Origin: Micromussa lordhowensis
Lineage: Eukaryota > Cnidaria > Anthozoa > Scleractinia > Lobophylliidae
DNA: 64,000 bases
Reading direction: 5' to 3'
NCBI GenBank assembly: GCA_964020085.1
Contig: OZ026597.1
Location: 14,773,015-14,837,014, forward strand
The notes beneath the pieces are model-generated. The model was not told the DNA's origin and did no database searches. It saw only the letters and a program-made list of their open reading frames with translations. Positions 33,499 to 47,300 of this stretch are shown here, in pieces. Numbering within the stretch: the first letter of the stretch is position 1; each line of letters begins with the position of its first letter. Made by a program: the position numbers and the translations under genes.

Positions 33499-33507
33499 AA
33501 TTCCAGA

Positions 33508-34120
33508 CTACAGGCGCGTCTCATAGAGGAAAATTGGCCATTGGCTAGATGTAATTTAAGCTTTCTAAGCTTACTATCAAAATAAACTGCCACACATGCG
33601 GGCGATATCAATATAGCACTGGGTAGCGTTTCATTTTCATATGAACGGTTTTAAACGAAGACTCGTTTTCAAACATAGGCACGAGGTAACTCGGAAATAG
33701 CCTATTGCGTAGACTTGCGTTGGGTGGCCAAACGGAATCATAAGTACACGGAAGTCGCAAGAGACTCATTTCTAGGCTACGTATTTCATTGGCTAATAGG
33801 CTGCTATAACAACGAATGGACGTCACTCCACTTGCATCGAAATGGGTTGGGTGGCCAAACGGTGAAAAACTAGCACCGACTTGCGTGCAAAATTGATCTC
33901 GACCAAACTGAGGGCAAGTCAACGTAAGTGCACGCAAGGCCTGGCGAAACAGAGTCGCAAGTAGATCCAAGTTTTCAACTTGTGTCCATGTGCGAGTCTG
34001 TTTGGTCAGGGCTTTATGTATATGTTGTATTTTGGTTCAAGGGAAAAGATACATAAAGTACTACGTCAAACGCAAGTCTCGTTTCCGTTATCTAAATTCT
34101 TCTCTATCTGCTTATGACAG
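33508..34120. other. Upstream flank of TPR-CHAT pseudogene
   Basis: The motif GGGTTGGGTGGCCAAACGG or a near copy occurs at about 33717 and 33844, so part is probably repetitive. It ends in a good splice acceptor CTTATGACAG at 34120. No gene is recognised. Confidence 0.4.
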
Positions 34121-37100
34121 GTGCAGATGTCTCTGACATGAACAATACTTGATCATCCTTAACAACAAAGCTGTCATAAAGGAAGACGTAAGGAAGAATA
34201 AAGGAAGACTATATTCTATAATGTTCCCGGCGTACTGCCTAATTAATGATTACTCAAGTGCAATTAATTACGACAACAAACTTCTCGTCACACTGCAGGA
34301 AAGTGGCGAAAGAACTATAGAAAGTAAGCTCAGCTTGAAACTAGCTACATTGTATTATTCGCATAGTCACTATGTGGAGGCAAAAGAACTCTGCGAGAGA
34401 GCACTAGCAATCAGTACTGAACTTGGCGACAGACACTTAGAAGCTTCATCTTACGGTAACCTTGGAGCAAGGTTCAAAGCTTTAGGTGAATATGTTAAAG
34501 CCAAAGGGTGTACCGAGAATGCATTAAGGATCAGAATGGAAATTGGAGACAGAGATGGACAAGCTTCATTTTATGGAAATCTAGGGTTTATGTTGGGATC
34601 TGTTGGTGAATATTCCAAGGCTAAGCAATATCTTGACAAAGCTCTTGCGATCCGGAAAGAATTTGGAGACATAGACGGGCTAGGTACAGTTTACGGATAT
34701 TTAGGAACCCTATCACTGTGTCTTGGCGAATTTTTCGAGGCCAACGAATATCTTGAGAAAGCGCTCGAGATAAAAAGGCAAATTGGTGATCCTCTGGGCG
34801 AGGCGGTAACTTACCGAGACTAGGAGATATGGTTCAATCTCTTGGTGAATACCGCAAGGGCAAGGAATACTTTTACAGAGCACTTGCCATGACAAATGAA
34901 TTAGGTGACAGAAATGGAGAAGCCTCGTGTTACATAAAGCTAGGAAGGTTAGTTTTCTCTTTTGCTGACTTTGACAAAGCTAAAGAATACTCTGAGAACG
35001 CTCTCGAGATCGCTAGAGAAATTGGCGACAAAAGGGGAGAAGCGTCATGTTATGAAAATCTAGGAAGTGTTTATAGTTCTTTTGGTGGATTTCAGAAGGC
35101 TAAGGCATATCAAGAGAAATGACTTGCACTCAGAAAAGCAATGGGCGACCGTGCTGGAGTAGCAACAGTCTACCAAAACCTAGGTACTGTGTTGAAATCA
35201 CCTAGCGAATATGCCAAGGCAAAAGAGTACCTTGAAAACGCACTTGCCATCAAGAAAGAAATTGGTGACAGAAATGGTGAAGCGTCATGTTACGGAATCC
35301 TTGGAGCTTTGCTATTACCTCTGGGGGAGCATGTGAAAGCTAAACGATATCTTGAGAAAGGACTCGAGATGAAAAAAGAACTTGGTGAAAGAAGCGGGGA
35401 AGCTCTATGTTGTGGAAACCTAGCAAACGTGTTCGGCTTCCTCGGCGAATATTCTAAGGCTAAGGAATATCTCGAGAAAGCACTAAGCATCAGAAAGGAA
35501 ACTGGTGATAAAAATGGCGAAGCTACAGATTACGGAAACTTAGGAAATGTGTTTCAATCTCTAGGTGAATATGACAAGGCTAATGAATATCACGAGAAAG
35601 CATTTGGGATCAGGAAAGAAATTGGGGACCGAGGAGGAAAAGCAACAAGTTACGGAAACCAAGGACTGATCTCTCTACATTTTGGCGATTATCAGAAGGC
35701 CAAGGAATATCACGAGAAAGCACTTACAATCAGAAAAGCGATCGGTGACAGGCAAAGAGAATCAATAGATTACGGAAACCTCGCAAATGTCTTTCAGTCT
35801 CGCGGTCAATACGTCAAGGCTAAAGATTATCTCGAAAAAGCAATAGAAATCCAGAAAGAAATCGGGTATAAACATGGTCAAGCAACATCTTACTTGAACC
35901 TAGGAACTGTGTCTTCTTCTCTTGGGGATTATGACAAAGCAAAAGAATATTTTGAAAGAGCGCTTGTCATAATGAAGGACATCGGAGACAAAAGTGGAGA
36001 AGCTTCATGTTATGGAAATCTAGGGATCGTGTCAAGATCCGATGGTAAATACATAGCTAACGAATACCACGAAAAAGCACTCGAGCTCACAAAAGAAATT
36101 GGTCGCCGAAAAGCAGAAGCGGCATGCTATGGGAACCTTGGGACTTTGTTTTGTGATATTGGTGATTTTGACAAAGCTAGAGAACATCACGAGAAAGCAC
36201 TTGTGATCGCGAAAGAAATTTCCGACAGCGAAGGAGTAGCAGTGGGTTACGGAAACTTGGGAGATGTGTTTATATCTCTTGGAGAACATTGCAAGGCTAG
36301 TGAATATCTTGAGAAAGCAGTTGCAATAAGCACAAAGATTGGAAGTGTCGAGAAACAATCCGTCTTTCTTAGCAGGCTTGCATGGCTGAACTATTTGGAA
36401 GGAAAGATCGAGGAAGCGTTTCCATATTTTCTCTCTAGTATTGACAAGTGCGAGAAATTGTGGGGTTTTCTAGAAGCCAACGATCAATTTAAGATCAATT
36501 TTCCAGAAGACCATGTTTTTCCCTACTGGTGTCTAAGTGAAATGCTTTGTGTTTCTGGAAATCATTACGAGGGTCTCTGTGTCGCAGAGCTTGGAAGAGC
36601 CAGAGCTATCGCAGATTTAATGTCAGCTCAGTACTCTGTGGGGAATCAAATCTCAGCGGATCCTCAATCTTGGGCTGGTCTGGACAAGATTGTGAAGAAG
36701 GAACGTAACTGCACATGTCTTTACATTTCTTATTCTTCTCGAGACATAATGTTGTGGGTTATAAAAGGAAGAGGCTTCAGTTATTTTAGAGCAATTGATG
36801 CAAATGAAAGCGCGGTTCAACGCGGACTGGTTAGAAATTTGGAAGACTTTTTTGCTGATAGTTTTAGACGGTTTGGTGTTCTGGCAACGGAACTTTGCGA
36901 AGATCGTTCTTTAGACGATACCGACGCGAAACCAGTCTCATCCCAAGATAAAAACCAAGCATCTTTACGATTACTAGAAGAGGAGGAGGATGAAGAAGAA
37001 CACAAAGACCATGTAAAACCAAGCCTCTCTTTGTGTTATAAAATGATATTCGAACCTGTAGGCTGACTGAACCTGAGATCATCATTGTATCTGATCGCTC

Positions 37101-37865
37101 CTTGTACAAAGTTCCATTCGCAGCCTTACCAGATAAGAGAGGGAAACATTTGTCCGAGACTCACAGGTTCCGCATCGTTCCTTCTTTGACGACTCTCGAG
37201 CTCATTCAAGACAGTCCTGCAGACTATCACAGTCGGACTGGTGCACTGATAGTGGGAGATCCCGATTTTGGTTTGGTGCGATACAAAGGAAAGAAAAAGA
37301 ACATGTCTAGATTGCACTGTGCAGGGAATGAAGCAGCTATGATTGGACGACTGCTGGGTGTCCAACCTTTGTTAGGACAGCAAGCAACTAAGCAGGCGGT
37401 ACTTGAGAGGATCAATTCCGTGATGCTGAAAGGGGAGAAATTGCGCTTTCTCCTCTTCGCCCTACTAGCAGAACTCCTAAAGAAGAATACTTGTTAACAA
37501 TGTCTGACATTTCAAAAGTTCAATTGCGAGCCAAACTGGTAGTCCTGAGTTGCTGCCACAGTGGAAGAGGACAGATAAGGGTCGAAGGCGTTGTTGGCAT
37601 CGCTCGAGCGTTCTTAGGATCCGGTGCACGCTCAGTGTTGGTTGCACTATGGGCCATAGAAGACATCGCGACAGAGCAGTTCATGAACTGTTTCTATGAT
37701 CACCTTGTTCGTGGTGAAAGTGCCAGTGAATCTCTTCACCAGGCCATGAAGTGGATGAGAAGTAACGACTACTCTGACGTGAGGCAGTGGGCGCTTTTCA
37801 TGCTCATCGGAGATAACGTGAAATTTGATTTTGGAAAAACAACTACAGAAAATTTTGAAAATTAA
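34121..37865 (+). pseudogene. TPR-CHAT paralogue, inactivated
   Basis: This has the same architecture as the gene at 25432-28467, with about 14-15 TPRs, an acidic linker and a CHAT domain. Against that gene, the region coding its first ~40 residues is missing (34121-34150 joins near the LIILTNKAVI segment). Lesions I can see: a one-base deletion near 34819 leading to TAG at 34821; an in-frame TGA at 35120 where a GCA Ala codon is expected; a small deletion near 37065 with TGA at 37064; and a 28-bp deletion near 37424. The last removes the catalytic HFAAHG segment and shifts frame. The Cys motif LSCCHSG remains at about 37545-37565. The last ~750 bp are much closer to the intact gene than the TPR part is. 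Confidence 0.9.
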
Positions 37866-37901
37866 AACCTTTGAATCTGTTACCCTATCAGTGATCATTG
37901 C

Positions 37902-37907
37902 AATAAA
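37902..37907 (+). promoter_or_regulatory. Polyadenylation signal AATAAA
   Basis: An exact AATAAA lies 37 bases after the last codon of the TPR-CHAT pseudogene, probably a remnant of its 3' processing site. Confidence 0.5.
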
Positions 37908-38055
37908 CCTGGATTAACACAGCTGCTATTTAAATATGTTTTAGATGCTTAGCAAAGATCTGACAAATAGACTTGTACAACAAAGGACCTGGAGGGATGT
38001 CAATTGACAGAGACGCGAAAAACTCCAGCGCAAGAGTTTGTTACTGCTTTTTGTT

Positions 38056-38061
38056 TTTATT
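38056..38061 (-). promoter_or_regulatory. Polyadenylation signal of the TFIIH p44 gene
   Basis: AATAAA on the minus strand about 36 bases beyond the stop codon fits a very short 3' UTR. Confidence 0.65.
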
Positions 38062-38096
38062 GTTACAGTGATGTTACATTGCAAACAAGTAAAGCC

Positions 38097-41000
38097 CTAG
38101 CCCTCCCCCTGTGGGGAGGCTGTACATCCGGGACAGCTGTGTAGTGAGTCGTGAATCAAGATGTCGCAGTCCATACAGAACAAATGTCCACATTGAGGAC
38201 ATGTATACGCCTGCAATAAAACACGAAATTAAAACCTCTTCAACATCAACATTAAAGGTGTCTCCATACAGTTTCTTCTGCATCATACCAAGCAATTTGC
38301 ATCAGCTTTTTGCCAGTCTCGCTTTTATCGCATAGATATGAAAATTATACCATTTTTTTGCAATACATTGAAGTTTGACTCAATTTATTTTTAGGGCAAT
38401 CAATATTTCCATGGAACAATAACCATAACATTGAAAATGAGTAACACATGAATTTTGTGCTAACCAGATGCGGCCTAATGTTTGATTTCGAGTAAATCGC
38501 AAAATATTTTGCATCACATCTGGTTTGCCAAAATTCTTGTTTTGTCGATTTTGAATTGGTTTGTTTATAGTGTCCATGGCATCATTGATTACCCTAAAAA
38601 ATACATTATGCCAATTTTAAATCTATTATGAATAACTGTTGTAATTATTATGTTGTTCAGATCAACAGAAACCCGTGCAATGGTCCAGAAAAAGCTGAAT
38701 CGATAACCGCTCAAAAAAATATTGCATGTAATGATGTAAGGAAAGTAGGGAAGCTAACAAACAAATAAATAAAGGAGACACCCTTACCACTTGCTCTGTG
38801 TGTTCTCTTTGACAGGAGAAACAATTACTCTGTCTGTAAAGATGACAAGAAAAGAGAGACAAAGAAAACGAAATGAAGAACATTTTGAACAGCAAGCATG
38901 ATCATTTTCGAACAATGAAGACGAAAAGTGTAGAAAAAGCAATACACGATAAAGAGTGGTGGTTTTAGACGAAGAGTAGATTACTGTACTCTGTAGTGGT
39001 AGTTGGACGACAGACGAGGCATTGAGGTCACGATGATTGTTCTGGAATTAGATCATTTAGCTCATGTAACTTCACCCACTCGACGCCAAGAATGCTGGAA
39101 AATATTTATCAGTACTTTCTGTTGAATTAAACGTGGGGTTGCAGAATACATCCATACCCAACCCCCAAAGGCAGGTTAACGGAAGTTTCAAAGGGAGGGG
39201 GGTCCAAAATTTTAACAATACATCAAACACGAAAGACCGCGTTTGACTACATTTCCAAACACCGAGAAGAAAGATGAAATACGACGCGTAGTAGAGTATT
39301 TTTGACGAACTTCGAGGTGCTTATAAATGTAGTCAAACACTGTCTGAGTGTTTGATGTAATATAACAAGCGAAACTTAAACTAAGGAGAAAACGAAGATA
39401 CAAAATCATGATTTCCTTTGTTTAAACATGATGAATTATTAATGAGTTTGAGAAGTGTGAAGCTAAACCGGAATTCTCACAGGGGTGGGGTGAGGGTTGA
39501 AACAAAAAAATCCTTCCGTGGGAGGGGTAAGGATATTTTCTGAAACAACAAAATGAACGTTCTTATTAGCGAAAGAATCTAATGTGTTTTGAAGTATCTC
39601 CGACCAAGTATTTCCTTAAAGACCTGGTCAAAGAAAGAATATTGCTGTAGGAATCAGACTGAGTCATATTTCAGAGTTCAGGTTGAATTTCTATGTTTTC
39701 CCAATAGGTTATATTGAAAAATACAAATTTAAAGGTAGAAATGTGTTTTAAAAGGAAGCTTACACCAAATCAACCCTATTGGTAAGTTCAGTTCCAGTTC
39801 ACCGTTGAGAACGATCAGGACGGGATCTACGCACAGTTTCTAATGATAAACAACCGAAACCAAACGTTCTTGCAGATTCTATCTGACTGCGAGACAAGTG
39901 TGCAAGGGTGCAAGCGTCAGTCTAATTCGTGTTTTGTCGGCGCAAATTTACTTTAGGTACGTTTCAAGAAAGTCTCCGAAATTTTTGTCCGAAATTTGCC
40001 CCAAATGAGATAAAAAGTGTCCGAAAATAAATGTCCGAAAGTCTTTTTGGAAGCAATGTATACATGTAAGGTACCAAACAAGTAATGTTATGATTCTATA
40101 AGTATTTACCTTATTCTGAGTTCATCCTCGATAGTTGATAAATCTGTTTCTGTGAACTGTGGCAGCGGGAAGAGATGCTGATACGAACGAGCCAAATGCG
40201 GAGCTGACACTAATGTTAAACCTGCAAACACAGCGCTGATATTGTAGTATTGAATGGACAACTCAGGAACACACGTGAAACATATGCTCTTTTAAACCTT
40301 TTTTCCAAGTTTTTTTTGGTCACATTTAACATACTGGCTGAACCTACAACTGTAGGAGTAACTTATTTACCTGATTTATCTTGTGAAATTGTGCTTGACA
40401 CTGATTTAGGCAAACATTAATTTTCACAGCACTCGAAGCCCAGTTAAACGTCTCTTAAGTGCTTTAATTGCAGTTCCTCCGATGACGTCACAACCAGATC
40501 CCACTTTGCGCGGTCATGGGCAAAGTAATTACAAGTCTCGACGCCTGTAGAAACGCGGGGATTTTATCAATCGAGATAAAAATGGGGGATAGTTGCGCTT
40601 AAAAGACAACTTTTGTAGGGGTTTACACAAGTCAGTGTCAAACAAAATATTTATGTTCATCCCTGACTGCAATTTGAGCATCTTTCAGATTTAACATACT
40701 GATGAGCGAATTTTTTTTAGTTCTAAAGAAAAATTGACCTGACTGTGATGTGTTGCTGTTGTACTCACCACACACTTTACACTCCACTGGTAAGTCACAG
40801 TACTTGCTTTTACACTGGATGATAGAACAAAGAGAAACACATAACAGAACATTAGACTGCATATACTATTCGAGGGGTTTTCATTTGAGTGTCGGAAAGT
40901 GATTGCTTTTGCATCACCTGCGCTACGAGATTGGCTTAAAAAAACTCGCACCACTTTTATCCAATCAAAAGACCGAAACCAATCGTGACTCGTTCGTACC

Positions 41001-44000
41001 CCGTTTCCCGCGCTTTGCGTCAACTACATGTAATTACTTCGAGTTTTGATTGGTTCGCTGTATTGTCTGTCTCCTTTGTGATTGGCTAGAGTGATAACTT
41101 TGGTTTTAGTTTTACCACACTCAGTTGAAAACTGCTCTATCACGACATTTACTTTCAATTTCGTGGGAGGGATGTCGCTACGAATTTCCATCCATTTATG
41201 TGTGCTGATGACAACGCTAATAGAACAAACCAAAAAAATAATTTTCATCAGAGGCAACATAACAGTGCACAGTTTACCGTGAGTTCGTTGTACTAGCTGT
41301 GCCTTGCAAAGAAAGATGTGTCCGATAGCCCAAAGCTGGTGGAATGTATCTTCCACTTACCCAATGTGTTTTTTTTAGGTAAAAGATGACAAAACTTATT
41401 TCACAGAACTAGTGTACGAGATCAAATTCTTGTCTTAATTAAATCACTTTGGTGGAAATATTTTTTGGTCTAATGAAAATGACTTTTGGAATACTGATTT
41501 TCTTTGCACCGTGTTGAGGCTGCAGATAGGAAGTGGAAAAACGAGGTAAAGGCCTGCTTTACGGTCAAAATTGAGCAGAGCTTGTGGTTAATCATGACTA
41601 CGATCGTTTTTAATCTATTGAAATTTTGTCATTTTTATGCGGACTGAGCATTACACGGAAGTCTACGCGATATAAATTGCAATACAATATCAAAACCACA
41701 TATTTACAGTCAACTCTCGTTATAGCAAACACCCTCGGGATCATCATTTCGTGTGCCAAATAGAGAGAGTCCGCAATAGCGGAGTGGGATGAAAATGACC
41801 CAAGTTTTGGTTGTGAAGTGTTGCACATAACGTACACTGCTATACTCTTTTAAGATTTCCAGTTCTTTCAATTTGTAGTACACGTCTACTTTAACACATA
41901 ATCATCTAATATACACTGTAGGTCAAAATAGTGCACATACTAGTAAGCATTCCAAGACTGCGGAGTAGTCAATACGTCCAAGTTATTCTTCGTAACGAGA
42001 GAAGAGCAATAAGGTATTACTTTGGGACTACATGAAGTGTCCGTAATTCCGTAATAGCGAGTGTCCGTAATAGTGGGTGTCCGTAATAGTGGGTGTCCAT
42101 AATAGTGGGTGTCCATAATAGTGGGTGTCCGTAACAATGGGTGTCCGTAACAGCGAGGTGTCCACAAGGCTTACCTCTATAAAACAAGACACATGTATGT
42201 CAACATACCTGTGGACAAAAGTATCCTGAAGTACTGAGTCCTTTAACGCCACCACTGTCCAAATGACTAATACAAAGCAGAAATTACAGTGTGATTAATT
42301 AAACGTTAACAGAGTTTCCATGTCAGAAGCATTAGAAGAATTTGTTTTATTTGAATTTGTTTGCTTGGCTTGAACTGGATTCAATGACTTGATATACCAA
42401 ATCGATCAACGTTTAACATCAGTATACTTATAAAATAATTGAGCCACTACGCGCGCTCATTGGTCGATAGGTGTGTTTAGATGAGAGTATGTAAACACGG
42501 TTGTGACGTTTCAGATTCGCGCGTATTTTTGAGAATTATTTTGTAAAAGCAATAGAGCACTTTTTCGTGTTTATATAGCCTAATCTAAACACTCAGAGGG
42601 TTGGGAGAATTCTCGAAAGTATGCAAACCCTCGACACCGTCTCGGGTTTGCATAACTGTCTCGAATTCTCCCAACTCTTCTCGTCTTTAGATGAGGCTAT
42701 ATACAAAAACAGAAAAAGTGCTCTATTGCTTAAAGTCAACATGTTTGTATACATGTAGTTTAAAAAAATGTTCTGAGATTTGAACAATCTAGTAAGTACT
42801 GCAGCACACTAAATTATAACATAAAGCAATAAAGTCACCTCTCTCTCTCTCTCAACCACTCCATTGAGCAAGAATGGGGCCATCTTCAGTCCCTTTACAC
42901 TCCCCTCCCCCTTTCTCCAAAAAAGAGGCCCGACATTTCCCCCTGTTATGGGCGCCTCCGCAACTGCCACTGAATACTGCGTGGCAAATGGGTGATTGAC
43001 TGATTTTCCATTACCCGGTTGGCATACCGTGTTTACCCTGTAAGTGTATTGTATACAAGCACCAGCATGTATAACTAGTTTCCATGGACTATGTTCCACA
43101 GGGAGTGAAAGGGAATAAGCTACATAGCATGTAAATGTACAAGGGAATAAGCTGTAGCATGTACATGTGTAACTATCGTTGAAAACTCATCGCAGTTTAA
43201 AAAGAAACGGACAAATACACAGACAAAAAAGGTAAATAAACAAAACATTACCACATGCAAAGGGAGGGTGGTCCACTTGAAAGATGCTCAGGAAATCCTG
43301 CCAATGTCCAAATTCACCATTAAGAAAGAACAAACAATCAGGGCAATACAAGTAGGTTAATGGTATTTTAAGTCAGAATTCCTGGTTTACATTAACAACT
43401 AATCTTTACTCACCCATTCTTATTAAAGCAGCTTCAGTGTCAGCCTGCAAAAACATAGACACAATTAAAAATAGATTACATAAATATTGTTGAGAAAAAG
43501 GTTGGTTTATTGTTCATCGTGGTGAATGCAATAATAAAGTGTATTATCGTTTATCTCATGATGTAGTAACTTGAGATACAGAATGCAATGTTCCGACTGT
43601 TAAATGCTAGTCTTCTTCAGGCGATAAAGGTCAACTGATTATGCGGCACCATTTATATCACAAAGGTCAGCTGTGATTGAGTAAAGAAAGCTATCCACAT
43701 AAGACTTCACCTTAATAACACCCTAATAACATCCACAGGGATAGTGGGATTGAAATTCCTGAAGCATGGATGCCCACAATCAAAAAACACAACAACAGGA
43801 GAACAGTGCAACAGTGGACCACTGAGGGAGCAATGACTTGCTGGAACAATGGAACAATGCAGGATCAAAATGCCCCAATCACAACCGAGCTTCATGATAT
43901 AAATGGCGCTGCGTAATTTATTGCCTGAAGCAGTAGCAGTAGCAGTTGAAATGAGGCGTTCTTCATCTGAAGTGACAACATTGTGAGACAAACGACAATA

Positions 44001-44327
44001 CACTTTATTATGTCATAAATTATTTATTATTAAATAATAATTTAATTCAATCATTACTAAATATCAAAAGCAGACCACAAGAAGACAACTGAATCATGAA
44101 GCAGTGATTGGTAAGCCTGTACATGCCTTTGCCACAGGCGGGGTAACATGCTGCATCAATAGCTCCCGGTAATGTCTTTCGTCCAAAATGACACCATAGC
44201 TGCCTGATGAATCAACAACATCAAGGTCAAGTTTGAAATATTGCTTCTGGTACTACTTAACAATTAGACCCGTACTTTCGGGCTACGGGTCAATAGCCCA
44301 TGAGGTGAAGCTGAATGGGCTATTGAC

Positions 44328-44361
<34 letters not shown>

Positions 44362-47300
44362 TAGTATCACTCAACTAGTTGGACAGAAATGGCAATAAGA
44401 AAGTTAGCAAGTGCAAGTTGAAGAAATATTTATTTGCACTAAAACGAAAGAAAGCGTCATGCTCGATGGCGCTCGAGGACTATTGCTAATAGTCCTTGAG
44501 TAGCGTAGCCAATTAAAATGCAGGATTTACGTTAGTTCACTAGTTGGGTGATACTAAAACCTGTTAGTCTGTCTGTCTGTCTGTCAGAAAGGCTAAAAAT
44601 TACCTTGCATTACAGTTCTACTACAGCAGTTTTCACTGGAGTGCCAAAAACGCTATTCACATTTGCTTTGGTTTTGCATTACTATATTTGGCTCAAAAAG
44701 ATTGTGACACTTTGTCATCCAATTACAAGTAAAACCAAAACCAATGTTGACTCGTTATTATATAAAATGTCTAGTTTTGATTGGTTTAGTGAATTGCATG
44801 TGTCCTTTGTGACTGGAGAGAGATTGCTTTGGTTTTTTCGACACTCAATTGAAAAATCGCTCTTTTTCAACATTACCAGTAAATCTATTTAAAGGCATGA
44901 TAAAGATTTAACTTGCATGTACAGTAGTTTGGTTATTGACCACCTTACCTTGTGTTTCAGAACAAAGCGTCCTACAGACACGCACTTCTGCTGCCAGGCC
45001 AATGATAGAGCACCTGATGTTTTGATGTTGCAAAGTCTAATGATAATTGGAAACACTGAAGTTTACTGCGTACTGCACAAATTCTTTAATAGCTAACTTT
45101 TTCTTTTCCATGTTCAGAGACTGAGATTACATGTAATTTGTAATAAATTTATACATCTGGATTCATGATTCAATCAACAGTCATCAAATCCATCTGTAGT
45201 ACAAAATACATAAACATTTAATTTGCAAGCAAAATTTAAATTACAAGCAAATTCATATCCATTTGTCAGTTGTTTAATATAGAACATAAAGTTCTAGTTG
45301 TTCGAAGGCTGGATAATGCTATCCACCAGATAAATCCTTATCCAGTGAGTTACATGTAGTGTCAACAAAACAAACCATGCTATCCACTGGATAGTGATTT
45401 ATCTGGTGGATAGCATTATCCACCTTTCGAACAACCAGGGCCTGTAGTTTACAACCACCATTACCTGAATTGTGTCAAGAATATCTCCAGGATCACATGA
45501 TGTCAGGCTTCCAAACAGAATAAGGATTTCCCGACTGGCATGACCTGGCATATGTCTGACAAAAGAAAAAAGAAAGAGTGAGCAACATACAACTTTATTT
45601 TTTTTATGGTTGTAAAATTAAAATTATGTCGAAAAATATTTTAATGGCTCAAGTTGAGTTAACAGATTTCAAGACTAAGTGTTTACCTCAGTGACTGTAC
45701 AGCAGTGTCCATGGCATTTTGCAGCGATGGTTCTCCCTGGCACTGTTTAGTAGCAGCTTTCTGGAGAGTGCTGATATGGAGTTGTGGATTTCCTTTAACA
45801 ATGTAACAATGACAAACAACCTGTTACATGTTATACACCATTAATATTTTTACAGTTGCCAGCTCAAAGACCTAACTTTTGAATGGCTTGAGACTGGAGG
45901 TGACTTTTTCATTGATACAGACCTTACAGGTTTTGTTGTCTACATAACTGTTTTCTAATGCAAACTAGTTCAAATTAACATGAAAAAAAACAGAGAAGTT
46001 TGTATCATTGAAAGCAAGGCCACTTTCAGCCTCGCTTGTATTCATAGGCCAGGTAACTAAGCACACAACTGTAAAATGAACTCTTTACAGCTCTAGCAGC
46101 CTGTACATTACCAACAGTCTCTTGGGCCCTGCTGACACCGAGGCAGAGTGCCCTGGATAACCGAGCTAGTGGGCTACATCTAGGAGGGTTAAAACATAGC
46201 TCAGCTTTACAAGCACTTCACTCAGAAGTAGGATAGACAGTGGGCTATCTTTTGAGGGGCCCCAATGCACAACAAAGAAGATGGCAAACAAAAGAAACGT
46301 ATTGGTAGAAAGCTCAATTTTTATCGCCTCTTCTGCTTCATGTAACTTCAGTCTGTTTTCCAGTGTCTAGTGCTATTCCTGGGGGGACTCCCATATAGAA
46401 AGGATGGGGGTGCTCGTTGGAAAAGAACCCCTAAGAAGTAAAAAGATCCTGTTTTGTGGGTGTAGCTTGAAATATTTTTCACCCCTAAGAGGTGCTAATT
46501 CTAAAACAAAACATCTCCAGTCATATCTTTCTGGCTCAATACCTTAAGATGTAATCGCAAAAGCATCCACAGTGGACCTTTTGAGGCTGAACTCCACAAG
46601 TCTTAAGGAGTTCAGATTCAAAAGGTCCACAGCGGTAGCTTTTGCTTTTACCTCTTAGTAAGAAGTACAACAAACTGATTTTTTGAATCTTAAACAGTAT
46701 GATGAACACCCCTGTACTTTCTATATGGGACCCCCCCCCCCCCCAAGCACTATCTATTACACTTTAGTATAAATCTACTAGCGTTCTATCACGAATGACG
46801 TCCTCTGATTGGCTACGCTACTCACGTTCTATTCTGTGATAGATAGCGAGTAGCGTAACAGTGTGCACTTGTTAACAAAATGACGGCCGTTTCTTGGCGT
46901 TTTCGAAGTGTTGAGAAGAGGATTTAGATTAAGTTTTGAGCGACTAGTAGATTTATACTAAAACAATTAGATTATTCGCTCTCGATTTCTATCGCGCGAT
47001 AGTTGACTCGGGCTGCGCCCTCATCAACTATCACACGATAGAAATCTCGAGCTCATAATCTAATTGTTAAATACAGTGGAGTTCCAATTTCTCGAACCTC
47101 CAGGGGAAACGCAAATGGTTCGAGAAATCGGAGAGTTCCAGAAATCGAGGGTAAAATTAGGAGAGGAGGACGACTTTTGGTTTAAGTTATCGGGAGTTTC
47201 GAGAAATCAGGATCCCACTGTACTAATAATTGAGCATTGTCACCAGAGGCAGTTAGCATAGAAAGCTGCCTTGGACTATAACAGAGCTTTCACGGTAATC

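Noticed and set aside
43260..43320. GTF2H2 exon starting at GTGAATTTGGACATTGG
   Set aside because: Using the acceptor at 43299-43298 instead gives [13 protein letters not shown], matching p44 proteins and the phase; the longer reading does not.
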